A stretch of DNA of 64,000 nucleotides from Sweltsa coloradensis (GCA_024449915.1 JAMZAV010002179.1:1-64000), one strand, 5' to 3'; positions 35,861-47,832 are shown, counted from the stretch's first letter. Numbers and translations are program-made. Notes: a model not told the origin generated them from the letters alone.

Positions 35861-35863
<3 letters not shown>
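32410..35863 (-). pseudogene. Non-LTR retrotransposon, 5'-truncated, split by a hAT-like element
   Basis: From right to left it encodes LLDFSKAFDSVDFDIL (about 35810), MHSYLSGRQQC, NGVPQGSVLGPLLFSLFIND, then is interrupted at 35554 and resumes at 33693 with the catalytic LYADDLQIYL (YADD at 33688-33677). It continues FRNLGLFMTDDMTW and RLKNFLP, and in later frames LQRAQNACVRFIFGI and RVWNTLPTSIRD, ending near 32828. The 3' end has CAATAAAGACCC and a (TATC)n tail at about 32400-32430. The endonuclease is missing; its 5' side stops at a (GA)n tract belonging to another LINE. Frameshifts and the insertion make it inactive. Confidence 0.85.
33702..35553. mobile_element. Non-autonomous hAT-like transposon, 1,852 bp
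   Basis: The 14-bp terminal inverted repeats are CAGTGGCGCGCTGA and TCAGCGCGCCACTG. GTGATAAC is duplicated exactly at 33694-33701 and 35554-35561. An 8-bp duplication and a CAGTGG start are typical of hAT elements. No transposase frame is present. The interior has a direct duplication of about 180 bp (33830-34010 and 34013-34200), a second diverged duplication (34370-34540, 34700-34870) and a piece of the Helentron-like module (35045-35330). It sits a few codons before YADD of the host LINE. Confidence 0.85.
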
Positions 35864-35902
<39 letters not shown>

Positions 35903-36810
35903 ATATTTGATATTTATTGGCTTAAAGGCGTGCTACATAGGGCTATGGAGCCCCTTTAATTGTAGCCAACCTCTATAATATACATGTATTGGTACAAAGT
36001 ATGGTTACATATGAAATATACAATATGATATTACTAGGAAAACGCTTAAGTCCCGCCGCGTTGTTGGATGAGCGTAATTGGTGCATTGAGTTGTTGAGTG
36101 TTATGCGGATTTTCTGTTGAACTGTGAAAAAATCATTACTAAGTTGATTTTTTTTAAATTAATTTAAATTAAATAAAAAATTAACTTTAATTTTTAATTT
36201 TTTTAATTAATCGTAATTTAAAAAAAGAAAAAAATCGTATGGAATCTTCGCTTCGCTCGCTTCGCTCGCTACGCTCATCCAATAAGTTATGCGTAAAAGT
36301 ATACTAAATCTAATACAAATATTAACTCCAAGCCAGTACTTAATTATATATTATATTCTTATACTAATAGTGATTCTAAATCCAGAATTATCAACATTAT
36401 CACTTAACTGCTAAAACAAATGCAAATATTTACAGTGAAACAATGTTTATTTTATACCGAAGCATAATGTTAATTAGGAATAATATTAGGAATAATAATA
36501 GTAATAATTAGTCTTAAAATAAAATACCTGTTACTAATTTATAAATAAAGCGTACATATTCTGACGCAAGTACTGTGATAACTGATAATAGGTTTGAAGG
36601 ATACCCTTTTTGTTGGTTTGTTATTGGTAAGTAGAAAGTAGAGTATGGTGGATTTTACTCCTGAGCATGGTGGCTGAATTTTTGGAATAGGTTTGCAGTA
36701 GATATTTGTTCCAGAGGCGGCTTGCTGTTATGATCAATGATTTGTTGCATTTCTCCGTACGATGTTTGTATTTGAAGTGAGAGAGAGAGAGAGAGAGAGG
36801 GAAAATTCTT
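35864..36810 (-). pseudogene. 3' fragment of a second non-LTR retrotransposon
   Basis: The minus strand has a short C-terminal coding remnant (about 36775-36625) with SLIITASRLWNKYLLQTYSK, ending in TAA. An AT-rich 3' UTR follows, with GGGGCTCCATAGCCCTATG and AGCCAATAAATATCAAATAT, and a (TC)n tail (seen as GA at 35864-35898). The RLWN phrase matches the usual tail of LINE ORF2 proteins. A (GA)n tract also lies at its other end (36779-36800). A Helentron-like copy interrupts the UTR at 36033-36285. Confidence 0.6.
36033..36285 (+). mobile_element. Short Helentron-like element, about 253 bp
   Basis: The 5' end is ACTAGGAAAACGCTTAAGTC, CCGCCGCGTTGTTGGATGAG. The 3' end is ATGGAATCTTCGCTTCGCTC, ending CTACGCTCATCCAA. 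The opposed TTGGATGAGC and GCTCATCCAA give subterminal inverted repeats. The core is only AT-rich DNA, so this is close to a minimal unit. It lies within LINE 3' UTR DNA, so its limits are clear. Confidence 0.65.
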
Positions 36811-38814
36811 ACATGACTAACAATTTAATATAACATATATTTCAACTGTAATGTTGTCGTAAAATCATGGTAATATACTATGACTACAACTACACGGCTA
36901 TGGTAGTAATTATCATGAAAGTGAATATTGGTAAATCCATCTTTATTCGTAATTGGATGAGCGAAGCGAAGACTTCAATTTCACTGACCCCTCAAAAAAT
37001 TTAGCTCCAATGTTTTTTTGTTTTTTTTGTTTGTTTAGTTTTCCTGACTGATGTTTGTTCGCACGATTCCGGGCAAACGGCAAATGCGATCATGATGAAA
37101 ATTAAAGAGGACCTTTCGAAATCTCTGAGCTTAGACCTGCCACGTTTTTGGGTATATTCGAAGAATTATTTCTCATGAATATCGTACTTTTACGATTTTT
37201 TTCAATTTGGAATGCGATATTTTCTTGATATTTGGTCCGCGGCCGGGCAAACGGCTACTCCGATCTTGATGAAACTTTATGGGAACGTTTGAAATCACTA
37301 AAGTTAGACATGATATGATTTTTGGGGCAATCGAATAAATATTTGTAAAGAATATCGTACTTTTACTATTTTCCCTAATTTTAAATGCAATATTTTCGTG
37401 ATATTTGGGCCGCGACCGGCCAAACGGTAACTTCGATCTTGATGAAACTTTGTGGGAACGTTTGAAATCACTAAAGGTAGATATGATATGATTCTGGAGG
37501 CAATCGAATAATTATTTCTCATGAATATCGTACTTTTACGATTTTTTCTCAATTTGTAATGCGATATTTTCTTGATATTTGGTCCGCGGCCGGGCAAACG
37601 GCTACTCCGATCTTGATGAAACTTTATGGGAACGTATAAAATCACTAAAGTTAGATATGATATGATTTTGGGGGCAATCGAATAAATATTTGTAATGAAT
37701 ATCGTACTTTTAATATGTTCCCTAATTTTTAAAGGCAATATTTTCGTGATATTTGGGCCGCGACCGGCCAAACGGTAACTTCGATCTTGATGAAACTTTG
37801 TGGGAACGTTGGAAATCACTAAAGGTAGATATGATATGATTCTGGAGGCAATCGAATAAATATTTCTAATGAATATCGTACAACTTGCGTGCAGCTTCGA
37901 TATGACCTGGCCGCCCCGCACCTTTTGACTGCTACATGCACGCACACAGCATAGTTAGGGGGTTAGGGGATTCAACCTTGCATTTCATTCTAGAAGCAAG
38001 CCACTTGGCACAGTTAATTATTAGACCATATTGATTGATTGAATCGATGGTGCCAAGATGAAATTACCATATTGCACCACTGGCACAGTGGCGGACTGGG
38101 GGCCGTCCAGTGACACGTTGTATGTGTGTTTTTGTATGTTCGATCAGTCAAACAAGCTGAGAGGGGATTCAAACTATTCGTAATTTCTCCTTATTTCTAT
38201 AAAGGTAACGTGGAAACCGTAATTGGCAGAATTTACCTTTTGGAGAAAAAAAAAATGGTTATAAAGGCACATTTCAAAGCGAAGAGTTATTGACTGATAT
38301 TGTTAGATATTGTGACAGGCCGATAAAGCACAAAGGATTTACTAGTATAATACTAAAGACACACTAAAATTAATTGCTTTTCGTTGTGAGATTACATAAA
38401 CGGCAAAAAGCTACTAAATCAAAACCAGCATACTTCAGCCCTGGGAGAGATGGCGATAATTCTGATTATTAATGAACAAAACACAAAATATAATATTGCG
38501 AACACATTAGAGTTGGAAGCTAAAGTTTTAAGATTTAGAAAAAATGGTAAAAAACGGCACAATAATTATTTAATTTTAGAACCAATTTGGCCTACATGTG
38601 TGGAAAGGTGGCAATAATTGGAAAATGGAGCACACAAAACCAAATATATTGCGAAGGCGAAAAAATTCGATAAAAATGGCACCAATAATTCCAATAATAA
38701 TCGAATTACCTATTGCCCTGAGAAAGGTTACAATATAACTAGTAAATAAAAGTCGCAAAACAAAGAAAAAACTATGAACATAAAAACACGGTGTTCATCT
38801 TTGAGACTAGATTC

Positions 38815-40335
38815 AAATTATATGTATACATTCATTTGCACTTTTCCTCCCACACAACACCTTCAACAACTCCTTGCATAATCTGCTTCTCTGCTCGTTG
38901 ACAAATGACAATAGTATCAATACTTGACTGCACTGCTGCAGGATTTCCATTGCTTCCACAGTATCACTATCCACGGGAAAGAACCAGGAAGGCAGTCGTT
39001 GCCCGCCAAGTGACATGCGCAGCGATGGATTTTTTACCTTTTCCAGAGCCAAAAGACACCCAAAGCTATGGCTCCCCAACTAGATTCTGTACAGCAGAAA
39101 AAGCAAGTACAATGGCATCCGTGTCGACAGTTCGAACCATTATGGACTTCAAACCTCTCCAGTGGTCAAAGGGTCAAAGACTGAGCATTGACTCCTGTTG
39201 AATGAAATCAGGACATCTGTAGCCAGGGTGCAGTAGACCTCTTGCCCACTCTGTACAATGCACAATGAACATTTTAAGGCCATCACCAAGATAGACGTCC
39301 TAAACAATGTCCACACGTCCTGCGCAAGCTCCAGAGCCTCCAGCTGACCTGAGATATGGTTGATACACATCCCGTATATATTTTGCGAACGTCTTGCTTG
39401 CTTTGGGGGCTAACATGTTGACTACAGCCGCGCCATTAGTACTGCTTGCACAGGTGGGACAGACTGAGCAACTGCACCCTCACAAGCCGTCAAGCACTGA
39501 ATGATGTTCGACTTGGTGCATGCATGAGGGCCATTCATGCTGGTCAAGGAAGGAGTAAATGGCTGGTTTAAAAGTCTGGAGAAATCCTGTAAATCTCCTT
39601 CACTGGTCTGACTCTGACATGCACATGCACATGTTATAAACAAATTGCTGAAAAGTAAACTGTCATATCTTACCGAGGCAACTTTATTTCCTGTTTTAGT
39701 TTTCAGGTCTTTTTTCTTCTGATTACTAAATACCGCAAATTTGTTGCACTTTATAGGATCCATTAATGCAGCAGAACAATAACTTGCCACTTCGAATCAA
39801 TATTGGAGAGCTCCGCACTATCTTCCAAGAACGGATTTCCGTATTTTCCAAACACTGCTTTCAGAGACGTTTCTTTGGAACGTTGTGCGTATTGATTTGG
39901 TGTTTTGGTGATATCTGATAGGTGTATCTTCTGGATCACCAGATATACCTTGACTCGTTTCAAATTTTCTAACTAAGGAACATATATGGGAGCTTGCAAG
40001 CATCACATATCCAGTGCAGTAGAGTTCTGTGTGAGACCAATGGTTCCACCATAACCTTTGATGTATGCATTTATAGCTGTTCATGCGCTAGATCTAGTAC
40101 CATCGTGGAGAAGGGCCTTGAGACTCGTGAACGACGAACGATCCAGAGCAGAATTCTTGTTTTATAGTGGAATGTACTTGTTCTAGCGCTATGTACCTTA
40201 GATGGAACGAGAGCCATCTGGCGTAATTGACTGGATCCAAAGAACCGTGAAAAAAGCCTTTGCACTGAAAATACATGTCGAAGTTTGACTGCCTAATTGA
40301 ACGGAAAAAATACAGTTCATGTGCCTGTGCACCAA
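38815..40335 (-). pseudogene. Decayed copy of a widespread uncharacterised invertebrate repeat protein (NYARW/GNPF motifs)
   Basis: Across several frames the minus strand reads, in order, FFHGSLDPVNYARWLSFHL, FCSGSFVVH, LDLAHEQL, GGTIGLTQNSTAL, then GNPFLEDSAELSNIDSKQV, DPIKCNKFAVFS, SLLFSNLFITC, GDLQDF, PSLTSM and KSNIIQCL, and further left VNMLAPKASKTFAKYI and SQLEALELA. I recognise this motif order from long uncharacterised proteins that occur in many copies in cnidarian, mollusc and arthropod genomes. Their function is unknown to me. Many frameshifts and stops are present. It lies inside a long inverted repeat, which fits mobile-element cargo. Confidence 0.65.
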
Positions 40336-42023
40336 CTAGTGTGCCTGCAATATTATTTATATATTGTTTTTAAATATCAAGAATATTATTGCCAACTTTA
40401 ACTGTCCCAGCGATCAGTCACATAGTCTTCGATTTGAAATGTTCTTTTAATGCCGTTTTTTGACTCCAAATGCAAAATATTGCCGAGTTCAATTTACACG
40501 TTGGGGAACAATCAGGGGAACATTACGAATGATTGCCATCCTCGACTGATCGAGTATTCAAAACGAATATCCAACTTGTCACATGAGCTACATACAAAAT
40601 GCGAAATTTGGGCCCTTTTGTTATTTTAATTCCCACAGCCAAAAGCTCCTAAATTTGCTGACACCGAAACATATATTTATATTTTGTTCGTCACATAACA
40701 GTCATCGCAACCTCTTCCAAGGCTGAGGGGCAGTCGATGTTTGCTTTCACAAACTTCGCCTTTTTTGCAATTTTTTATGCTCACAGCCAAAAGCTACCAT
40801 TTTTAGTGTCCTGCTATATAAGAACTTATCTCTTGTGTTTACTTATCAAGAATTTGTGTCATATCTCCCAGCGACATCAGTCAATAAGTCTTCGATTCAA
40901 TTTGAAATGTGCCTTTATTGCCGTTTTTTGTCCCCAAAAGGTAAATTCTACAAAATACGATTTCCACAATACCTTCTTAGAAATGAGATGATTTAAGTCC
41001 CCTCTCAGCTTGTTCGACTGATCGAACATACCAAAACGCATATCCAACGTGTCACTGGGCGGCCCCCAGTCCGCCACTGTACCAGTGGTGCGATATGGCA
41101 ATTTCATCTTCGCACTATCGATTCAATCAATCAATAAGGTCTAGTAAGTGATTAAAGTCCCTTCTCAGCTTGTTTGACTGATCGAACATACAAAAACGCA
41201 CATATAACGTGTCACTGGGCGGCCCCCAGTCCGCCACTGTGCCAGTGGTGCCATATGGTAATTTCATCTTGGCACCATCGATTCAATCAATCAATAAGGT
41301 CTAATAAGTAACTGTGCCAAGTGGCTTGCTTCTAGAATGAAATGCAAGGTTCACCCTATCTGTGTCCCTTAACCCCCTAACTAGCAGTGAGCCTCGCCTT
41401 GCTGTCAGTCTGTTCATTGCGTCCTCCTACGCAAACTAAAAACTTACATAAAAGCTCATCCATGAACGCGGCGGGATTGACAACAGACTGACAGCAAGGC
41501 GAGGCTCACTGCTGTGTGCGTGCATGTAGCAGTCAAAAAGGTGCGGGGGGCGGCGAGGTCATATCGAAGCTGCACGCAAGTTGTACGATATTCATTAGAA
41601 ATATTTATTCAATTGCCTCCAGAATCATATCATATCTAACTTTAGTGATTTCAAACGTTCCCCTAAAGTTTCATCAAGATCGGAGTAGCCGTTTGCCCGG
41701 CCGCGGACCAAATATCAAGAAAATATCGCATAACAAATTGAAAAAAATCGTAAAAGTACGATATTCATGAGAAATATTTCTTCGATTGTACCCAAAAACG
41801 TGGCAGGTCTAAGTTCAGAGATTTCGAAGGTCCCGTCCAATTTTCATTTAGATCGCATATGCCGTTTGCCTGGAATCGTGCAAACAAACAAACAGAAAAA
41901 AAAAAAAAAACATTGGAGCTAAATATTTTGAGGGGTCAGTGAAATTGAAGTCTTCGCTTCGCACATCCAATAATCAAATCGAGGGCAAAATATATTTTTT
42001 GCAATAACTTAATCATTTCCATA

Positions 42024-42782
42024 CCACTAGGAAAACGCTAAAGTCCCGCCGCGTTGATGGATGAGCTGTAATGTATGTTTTTAGTTTGCGTAAGACCACT
42101 TTTAAGCTGAACAGACTGACAGCAAGGCGAGGATCACTGCTGTGTGCGTGCATGTAGCAGTCAAAAGGTGCGGGGCGGTGAGGTCATATCGAAGCTGCAC
42201 GCAAGTTGTACGATAATCATTAGAAATATTTATTCGATTGCCTCCAGTCCAGAATCATATCATATCTAACTTTAGTGATTTCAAACGTTCCCACAAAGTT
42301 TCATCAAGATCGGAGTAGCCGTTTGCCCGGACACGGACCAAATATCACGAAAATATTGCATTTAAAATTGGGGAAAATAGTAAAAGTACGATATTCATCA
42401 CAAATATTTATTCGATTGCACCAAAAATCATATCATATCTAACTATAGCGACTTCACACGATCCCATAAAGTTTCATCAAGATCGGAGTAGCCGTTTGCC
42501 CGGCCGCGGATCAAATATCAAAAAATATCGCATTACAAATTGAAAAAAATCGTAAAAGTACGATATTCATGAGAAATAATTCTTCGAATGTACCCAAAAA
42601 CGTGGCAGGTCTAAGTTCAGAGATTTCGAAGGTACCCTTCAATTTTCATCAAGATCTCATATGCCGTTTACCCGGAATCATGCGAACAAACAGACAGAAA
42701 AAAAACAAAAAACAAAAACGTTGGAGCTAAATTTTTTGAAGGGTCAGTGAAATTGAAGTCTTCGCTTCGCTCATCCAATAAT
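42024..42782 (+). mobile_element. Helentron-like element at the right end of the composite
   Basis: The 5' end is CTAGGAAAACGCTAAAGTCC then GTTGATGGATGAGC; the 3' end is GAAGTCTTCGCTTCGCTCAT then CCAAT. The core has three diverged units of about 170 bp (CCGTTTGCCCGG, AAAGTACGATATTCATGAGA). This may be the true mobile unit, with the opposed left-hand copy a second insertion. Confidence 0.55.
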
Positions 42783-43070
42783 AATGTGTAATGCCAGAGA
42801 TGAATGAAATGAGTTGCCATTTATTTATTTTAGATACAATATTACAAATATACAAATAATACATAATTATACAATAAAGTTCAACGGTTTTTCATGGTTC
42901 GTTCATAGAATCTATTGAAACCCAGAGAATACTCAAACTCAGGCCACCTCTGTATTTCCTTCATTTTCCTGCACCCAGCAGACTCGAACCAGGGATACCC
43001 ACTTACATGAGCCCAAGTTTAGAGATTTATTCAACAATACACCACTACACAAAATGAGATTTCATTTAGT

Positions 43071-43492
43071 TTGGTCTTGTTGTTAGCGTATCTGCTTCCA
43101 ATGCAGAAGGTCCAGGGTTCGATTCCCGCCAAAGTCAGAAGTTTTTTAACTACTGATTTGGACTTAAGTCTATCAGTTCTTGTCTAAGGAATTTGTAAAC
43201 GGTGACTTTGGAGCCGTCCTAGCAACGAAGCACATAATAAATTCAGAGTTGTGCTGAATCGGCCTTGTTGATTCTGGCGTTGATTCGCGGGTGTTCGCAC
43301 TGTCCATACCACTGATTGCTATATTTCCTATTAAAAAAATAACGATCTTTGGTTGGTTATCGCTCACTCGCCGATTGCGTCGGGGCCTACAGGGTTGGCT
43401 TAGTCGCTTTGATTTAAAGTCCCCCACTGAAAATCAGTTATATAACTGAGTGGGTAGACTCTAAATACAATGTATTTCTTTCTTTCTTTAAA
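43071..43492 (+). repeat. tRNA-derived SINE, copy 2 (Trp-like head)
   Basis: Same head (TTGGTCTTGTTGTTAGCG, B box GGGTTCGATTCCC), body (TCGGCCTTGTTGATTCTGGC, GTCGGGGCCTACAGGGTTGG) and A/T-rich tail, here (TTTC)n, as copy 1 at 11503. It keeps an extra segment near 43165-43235 (GGTGACTTTGGAGCCGTCCT) that copy 1 has lost, so this is the fuller version. Confidence 0.75.
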
Positions 43493-43494
43493 GT

Positions 43495-43985
43495 CTTTAA
43501 AAAAAAAATTACATAGGTTTACTTTTAATTTATATTGAAGTGATCGAGAAAATAATACATCAATAATAATGAGTAATACAAATTAAACAATCGTAATTAC
43601 TGGCTCAGTGGCTCATTTTGTAATGATCGTCCGTGTAGTCAACGATGCAGTTGGCGTAAGGTAATTAGCTGTGATATTGATGGGAGTAACATGTCCGAAC
43701 GTATAGTGCGTTGGCTAGAAAGAAGGGGTGGGAGGTTAAGGTCTGTCGTATTCACTTCTAAAAACTGTTACACAAGAGAGGACAATAAAGAAAACTACGC
43801 AATGTACACAAAATCAATTATTGAAAACAAATTTTCAATTACAAAGTCGTATTGCAGCTGCACAAGATCAGGCCAAAAGAACGAAGAGTTACGTGAATTC
43901 TCGAACTCGACGTAGATGTCGAGTATAGTTTGTGTTAACTCAATGAATATTAAGTGTGAAGCAGATCAATAAAGATATAATTAAA
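43495..43985 (+). other. Unrecognised stretch with short basic frame
   Basis: Frames near 43691-43925 include one ending SRIAAAQDQAKRTKSYVNSR then TRRRCRV and a stop. No family was recognised. It may be a 5' neighbour of the LINE remnant that follows. Confidence 0.3.
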
Positions 43986-43989
43986 ATCA

Positions 43990-44420
43990 TTTCATGATGT
44001 CCGGTTTTAGCTAAAAATGAATAATATCGACCTGATGAAGTTGGGGCATTTGCATTGTAATATTTGTAGAAGTTATCACAAACCAGAGCAAGTAGTTGAC
44101 AACGATAATGTGAGCATATTGTTGAATGAGCAAATATTCACTGATCGGAAAGTTCCTCACAACAAACCAGACATAGTTGTTAAAAATGTGTGATAATCTA
44201 TGTCGACATTCCATTATAGACAGAAACATAGTAATCCAAGAAGCAGAAAAACGCACAAGATATCGATACCTACAAAGAAATTCAACGAATGTGGAATGTC
44301 CCTTGTAAGGTCGTTCCCATTATAATTGGAGCTTGTGGGCCGATTGGAAAAAGTTTTGAAGAAAACCTTCAACATATTTATAGCAAACACTGGACCCCAG
44401 AGTTTAAGTGTGAAAATATC
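43990..44420 (+). pseudogene. C-terminal remnant of a non-LTR retrotransposon ORF
   Basis: Reading across one or two breaks gives HKPEQVVDNDNVSILLNEQI, FTDRKVPHNKPDIVVK, EAEKRTRYRYLQ, MWNVPCKVVPIIIGACGPIG and KSFEENLQHI. The order TDRxxxxNKPDIV, then EKxxKYxxLxxE, then WNVxxxVxPIIIGA is the familiar tail of a class of LINE ORF proteins. A stop follows VVKN. No reverse transcriptase remains. Confidence 0.75.
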
Positions 44421-44958
44421 ATTTTAAAAACCATTGTCGTAATTGATGATTTTGTTTTCGGTATACGTTTTTTTTTAGAAGCCATTTTGTGATTGGATGT
44501 GCGATCATTGAAACGCTCACTCACTACTGTCTATAAATGGGACTCGGTCAACCAATTTCAATTTATTTAATACCGATTTGGAGGTAACTGTATGCTTTCA
44601 CTATTACATAAAATTTATTTTTATTATTCATATTGTGATTTCATTGTTAAAAATGCAGACACCGCAAAAAAAGTGTAAATAATTCCACTAAATTGTGATT
44701 TAAGCAAAAATTTGACATTTTTTGGGCCAGCTATAGTCAAATGTTTTTTTGATTATGATTTATAAAATATATCAGTGAACTAAACTAATAAAACAAATAT
44801 AGATTTGTTGTGTTTTAGAAGATTATCGTTGAAGGATGAGCATTTTCATTGGCTTGAGCGCTATTTAACTATGTTTTTGTTTTTGTTTGCATAGAATTAT
44901 ACTTTGAAAGTAATTTTAACCAACAATACAAGCGAATTGTAGAATAGAATGATACTAA

Positions 44959-45507
44959 AGGCTCGTTTACAATCACTTAGCAACACGTTAAAACATAACG
45001 TAACGTACGGTAACATTATTGTGGTGTTTACAATCACATAACAACACGTTAAAAATTAAGCATATACATGCCTATGTGTCAAAATTCCTATATTGACTTA
45101 CCGGAGTATACTTGAGAATGCAACCAATATCGGCCCACAAGTTTTGCTCCTTAATAGAATCTTTAAAATCATTTCTCTTCTTATCATAAATAGTAGGACA
45201 CATTTGCACCAGTTCAATCAATTTACCATCATCCATGGTTCACAATTGTAGGTTATGTGAGTTGTTGTTGTTTACAAACAATCACATAACAACACAACAA
45301 TGTAAGACTCGGCAACGGGCTGTGATTGGCTAAATTAAGAATAAAATTAACGTAACGTACGGTAAAGTTGAGATTGGGTCAACTTCTTCTTACGTTACGT
45401 GCGTTACGTTACTTGTTATGTGATTGTAAACAACACCACTGTTTCCAATGGTTTCAACTTTCTTACGTTATGTTTTAACGTATTGTTAAGTGATTGTAAA
45501 CGAGCCT
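44959..45507. mobile_element. PIF/Harbinger-type MITE, 549 bp
   Basis: The ends are AGGCTCGTTTACAATCACTT and its reverse complement AAGTGATTGTAAACGAGCCT, with TAA on both sides (44956-44958 and 45508-45510). A three-base TAA-type duplication is the Harbinger hallmark. Inner copies of ACAATCACATAACAACAC and CGTAACGTACGGTAA extend the inverted repeats. It keeps one exon of a MADF protein (45102-45236), so it is an internal-deletion derivative of an autonomous element. Confidence 0.8.
45102..45236 (-). pseudogene. First exon of a MADF-domain protein, stranded in a Harbinger MITE
   Basis: An ATG at 45236 opens 45 codons with LIELVQMCPTIYDKKRNDF and then LWADIGCILKY, matching the start of the MADF (Myb/SANT-like) domain. 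The last codon is followed by a strong splice donor GTAAGT (45101-45096). Harbinger elements encode a MADF or Myb-like DNA-binding protein beside the transposase. Downstream exons and the transposase are missing, so the peptide alone should not form a complete domain. Confidence 0.7.
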
Positions 45508-45644
45508 TAACGATGTGTTTTGAAAATATTTTACATAATAGTCGATTTTACAGGATTTTCAGTTTAAAAAGTGGAAAAAGTAGAAAAGTGCGAATTTCAC
45601 GTGACGAATTTATTTGGTAGCACTTTAATCCTCGGAAGTCTAAT

Positions 45645-46500
45645 ACTAGGGAAACGCCAAAGTCGTTGTTAGACGAGTGAGTGAGCCATGTGTTGAGTAC
45701 CCGCGGTAACATTCCTTTTCTTCCCCCTACCTTAGGCCTCCCTAGCCTATCATAGGCTACAGTGGAGCATTATGGCGTAAACTATGACCTAAACTTAAAT
45801 ACCCTATTATTTATAGCGAATATTATAATCAAACTTAACTGCAATGTTCCCGCGTACTCAACACATGACTCTCTCACTCGTCTAACAACGACTTTGGCGT
45901 TTTCCCTAGTCGAGTTGGCTAAAGCGCCCTTATAGCCGAAATGTGGGAGACGTGGGTTCAATGGTCGGGAAGATTTAGTAATTTCTGGATTGTATTTTTT
46001 AAATTATTTAACATGTTTTGAAATGCATATAACGCAGTGTAGTCCATCTGTGACAATACTATGGAAAACATAGCCGGTACGAATACGTGAAAATATTGCA
46101 AGGTTACTCAATCTACGAGCGGAATTTGGGGTACCTTGAGCCCTTGACGTCCAACATTCGATTAACCTTGGACATGGCATTTCACAGCCAGGTAAATAAC
46201 AAACAAAAAATATTATTTCAAAATGAAAACCATTGTGGTTAACATAATTCCTATACATTTCAACGTATTTTTCAGTTTTTTATTTCTTGCAGGTTTAAAT
46301 TGTAACAGATTGTGCTCATTTTGGTAGCAGTTCTCAGTTACCTGGTCACGGATGTCTGTTTAAAATTTCAGCTCAATCTATTTGGCCGTTCGGCCGTATG
46401 GGATAGGACAGACAGACATTTAACATTTTACAGACAGATTTACGACCAAGGCCCGATCGAGTTGCGTTATAGACTTCGTTGCGCTGTGCTCACTCGTCCA
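45645..46500 (+). mobile_element. Helentron-like or DINE-like element, copy 2
   Basis: Close relative of 15612-16500 over nearly its whole length: the same 5' end, the same inner 260-bp unit with inverted ends (45645-45911), the same GTTGGCTAAAGCGCCCTTAT tRNA-like stretch and GGTTCAATGG, and the same 3' end CTCACTCGTC. The core lacks the (TTTAACA)n expansion. No coding frame. Confidence 0.55.
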
Positions 46501-46501
46501 T

Positions 46502-47075
46502 AACTAGAGAAACGCCAAAGTGGTTGTAAGACGAGTGAGCAAGTCATGTGTTGAGTAACGGGAACATCCCCTTTCCTCCCCAATACCTAAGGCTGAATCT
46601 AGCTAGCATGGGTATTTCCTCCCCAGTCTATTAGGCTAGAGTGAAGCATTAGGCCTTACAGTGTTGACGCGCCCTTACTACAACTAATCTCAAACCCCTC
46701 TCATTTATACTCATGATATATTAATATTACCAGTATTCAACACATGGCTTGCTCACTCGTCTAACAATGACTTTGGCTTTTTTCCTAGTATTTGAGTATA
46801 AAGAAGAGGGGTTTGAGATTAGTTGTTTTAAAGGCGCGTCAACACTGTAAGGCCTAATGCGCCACTCTAGCCTAATATACTGTGGAGAAAATGCCCATGC
46901 TAGCTAGATTCAGCCTTAAGTTTTGGGGAGGAAAGGGGATGTTCCCGGGTACTCAACACATGGCTTGCTCACTCGACTAACAACGACTTTGGCGTTTCCC
47001 TAGTGGTTACCGAGTACCCAACACATAGCTTGCTCACTCGTCTAACAACGACTTTGGCGTTTTCATAGTATGGTT
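46502..47075. repeat. Facing copies of the GTTGTTAGACGAGTGAG terminus
   Basis: A plus-strand terminus at 46502-46545 (CTAGAGAAACGCCAAAGTGG) is matched by minus-strand termini at about 46755-46792, 46965-47005 and 47030-47070. Long opposed phrases lie between them (GGCCTTACAGTGTTGACGCG against CGCGTCAACACTGTAAGGCC). 46502-46792 has the form of a MITE of about 290 bp, and 46793-47070 is a related, opposed copy. Confidence 0.6.
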
Positions 47076-47832
47076 TCAGAGGGCGTCAACCAATCGTGTA
47101 GTCGTTGTCGCCGTCTTCGTACTGAATGGAGGCTTTGGCATAGTTGAGGTTAAGTTGATTTGGATTAAAGGCGCGTCAACTGTTAGGTTATAATACGCAA
47201 CTCTAATCTAGGGGATTAGGAAGGAAAACTCTATGCAGAACTTGCAGCAGAACAGATCAGCTACAAGTAGGTAAAAGGAAAAGAGGGTTTCTCACGTCGT
47301 GGTCGTCATAGTCTTTGTCATCGTTCGTGTCGTTATGGTCGTCGTCGTTGCGGAGAAGGAGAGGTCCCCGTAGACAACTACCAGAGCTCGCCTCTAGTTT
47401 CGAGGAGTAATATTCTACTTACCAGCTAACGTTTGTGAAATGGAGTTCGTTTAGGCGCGAGCCATCTCTTGGTCAAATGTCCGCCTATATCTATAATATA
47501 GACTTTCTATCGCATGACATTGACACTTAGGAAAACAAAAATAAAAACACGTGGTGATAACCACCGACTGTGTGATTTTTTAACCCGTCACCGAAGACAA
47601 TGTGTTTAATTTATTTATATAACCATGGCTGTGGCCTTCTATACGTATTTGCAAATGAACATGTGCAATCTAAGTTCAAATTTTTAAGATTTTTATTTAT
47701 TGTAAGTTTAAATCGCAACGGATTGGGCTCATTTTGTTAGCAGTTCTCAGTTACCTGGTCACGGACGTCTGTTTAAAATTTCAGCTCAATCTATTTAGCC
47801 GTTCGGCCGTATGAGCCTGGACAGACAGACAT

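Larger units (their letters stand above)
36953..42782. mobile_element. Composite of about 5.8 kb with long inverted terminal regions
   Basis: The left side begins ATTGGATGAGCGAAGCGAAG and the right side ends CTTCGCTTCGCTCATCCAAT. Left 36953-38170 and right about 41020-42780 are inverted relatives. Both hold units of about 170 bp with CCGATCTTGATGAAACTTT, ATCATATCATATCTA in opposite senses, GCACGCAAGTTGTACGATA, GTGTCACTGGGCGGCCCCCAG and TGCCAAGTGGCTTGCTTCTA. The right side also has its own 5' end at 42024. The centre carries a decayed coding region (38815-40330). It is either one long-TIR element or two facing copies of one repeat. Confidence 0.6.

Noticed and set aside
37304..37945. 213-codon minus-strand frame with repeated NIYSIAxxIISYLxLVIS phrases
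   Set aside because: It is a translation of units of about 170 bp in a Helentron-like repeat core. The same phrase appears in other frames and copies.
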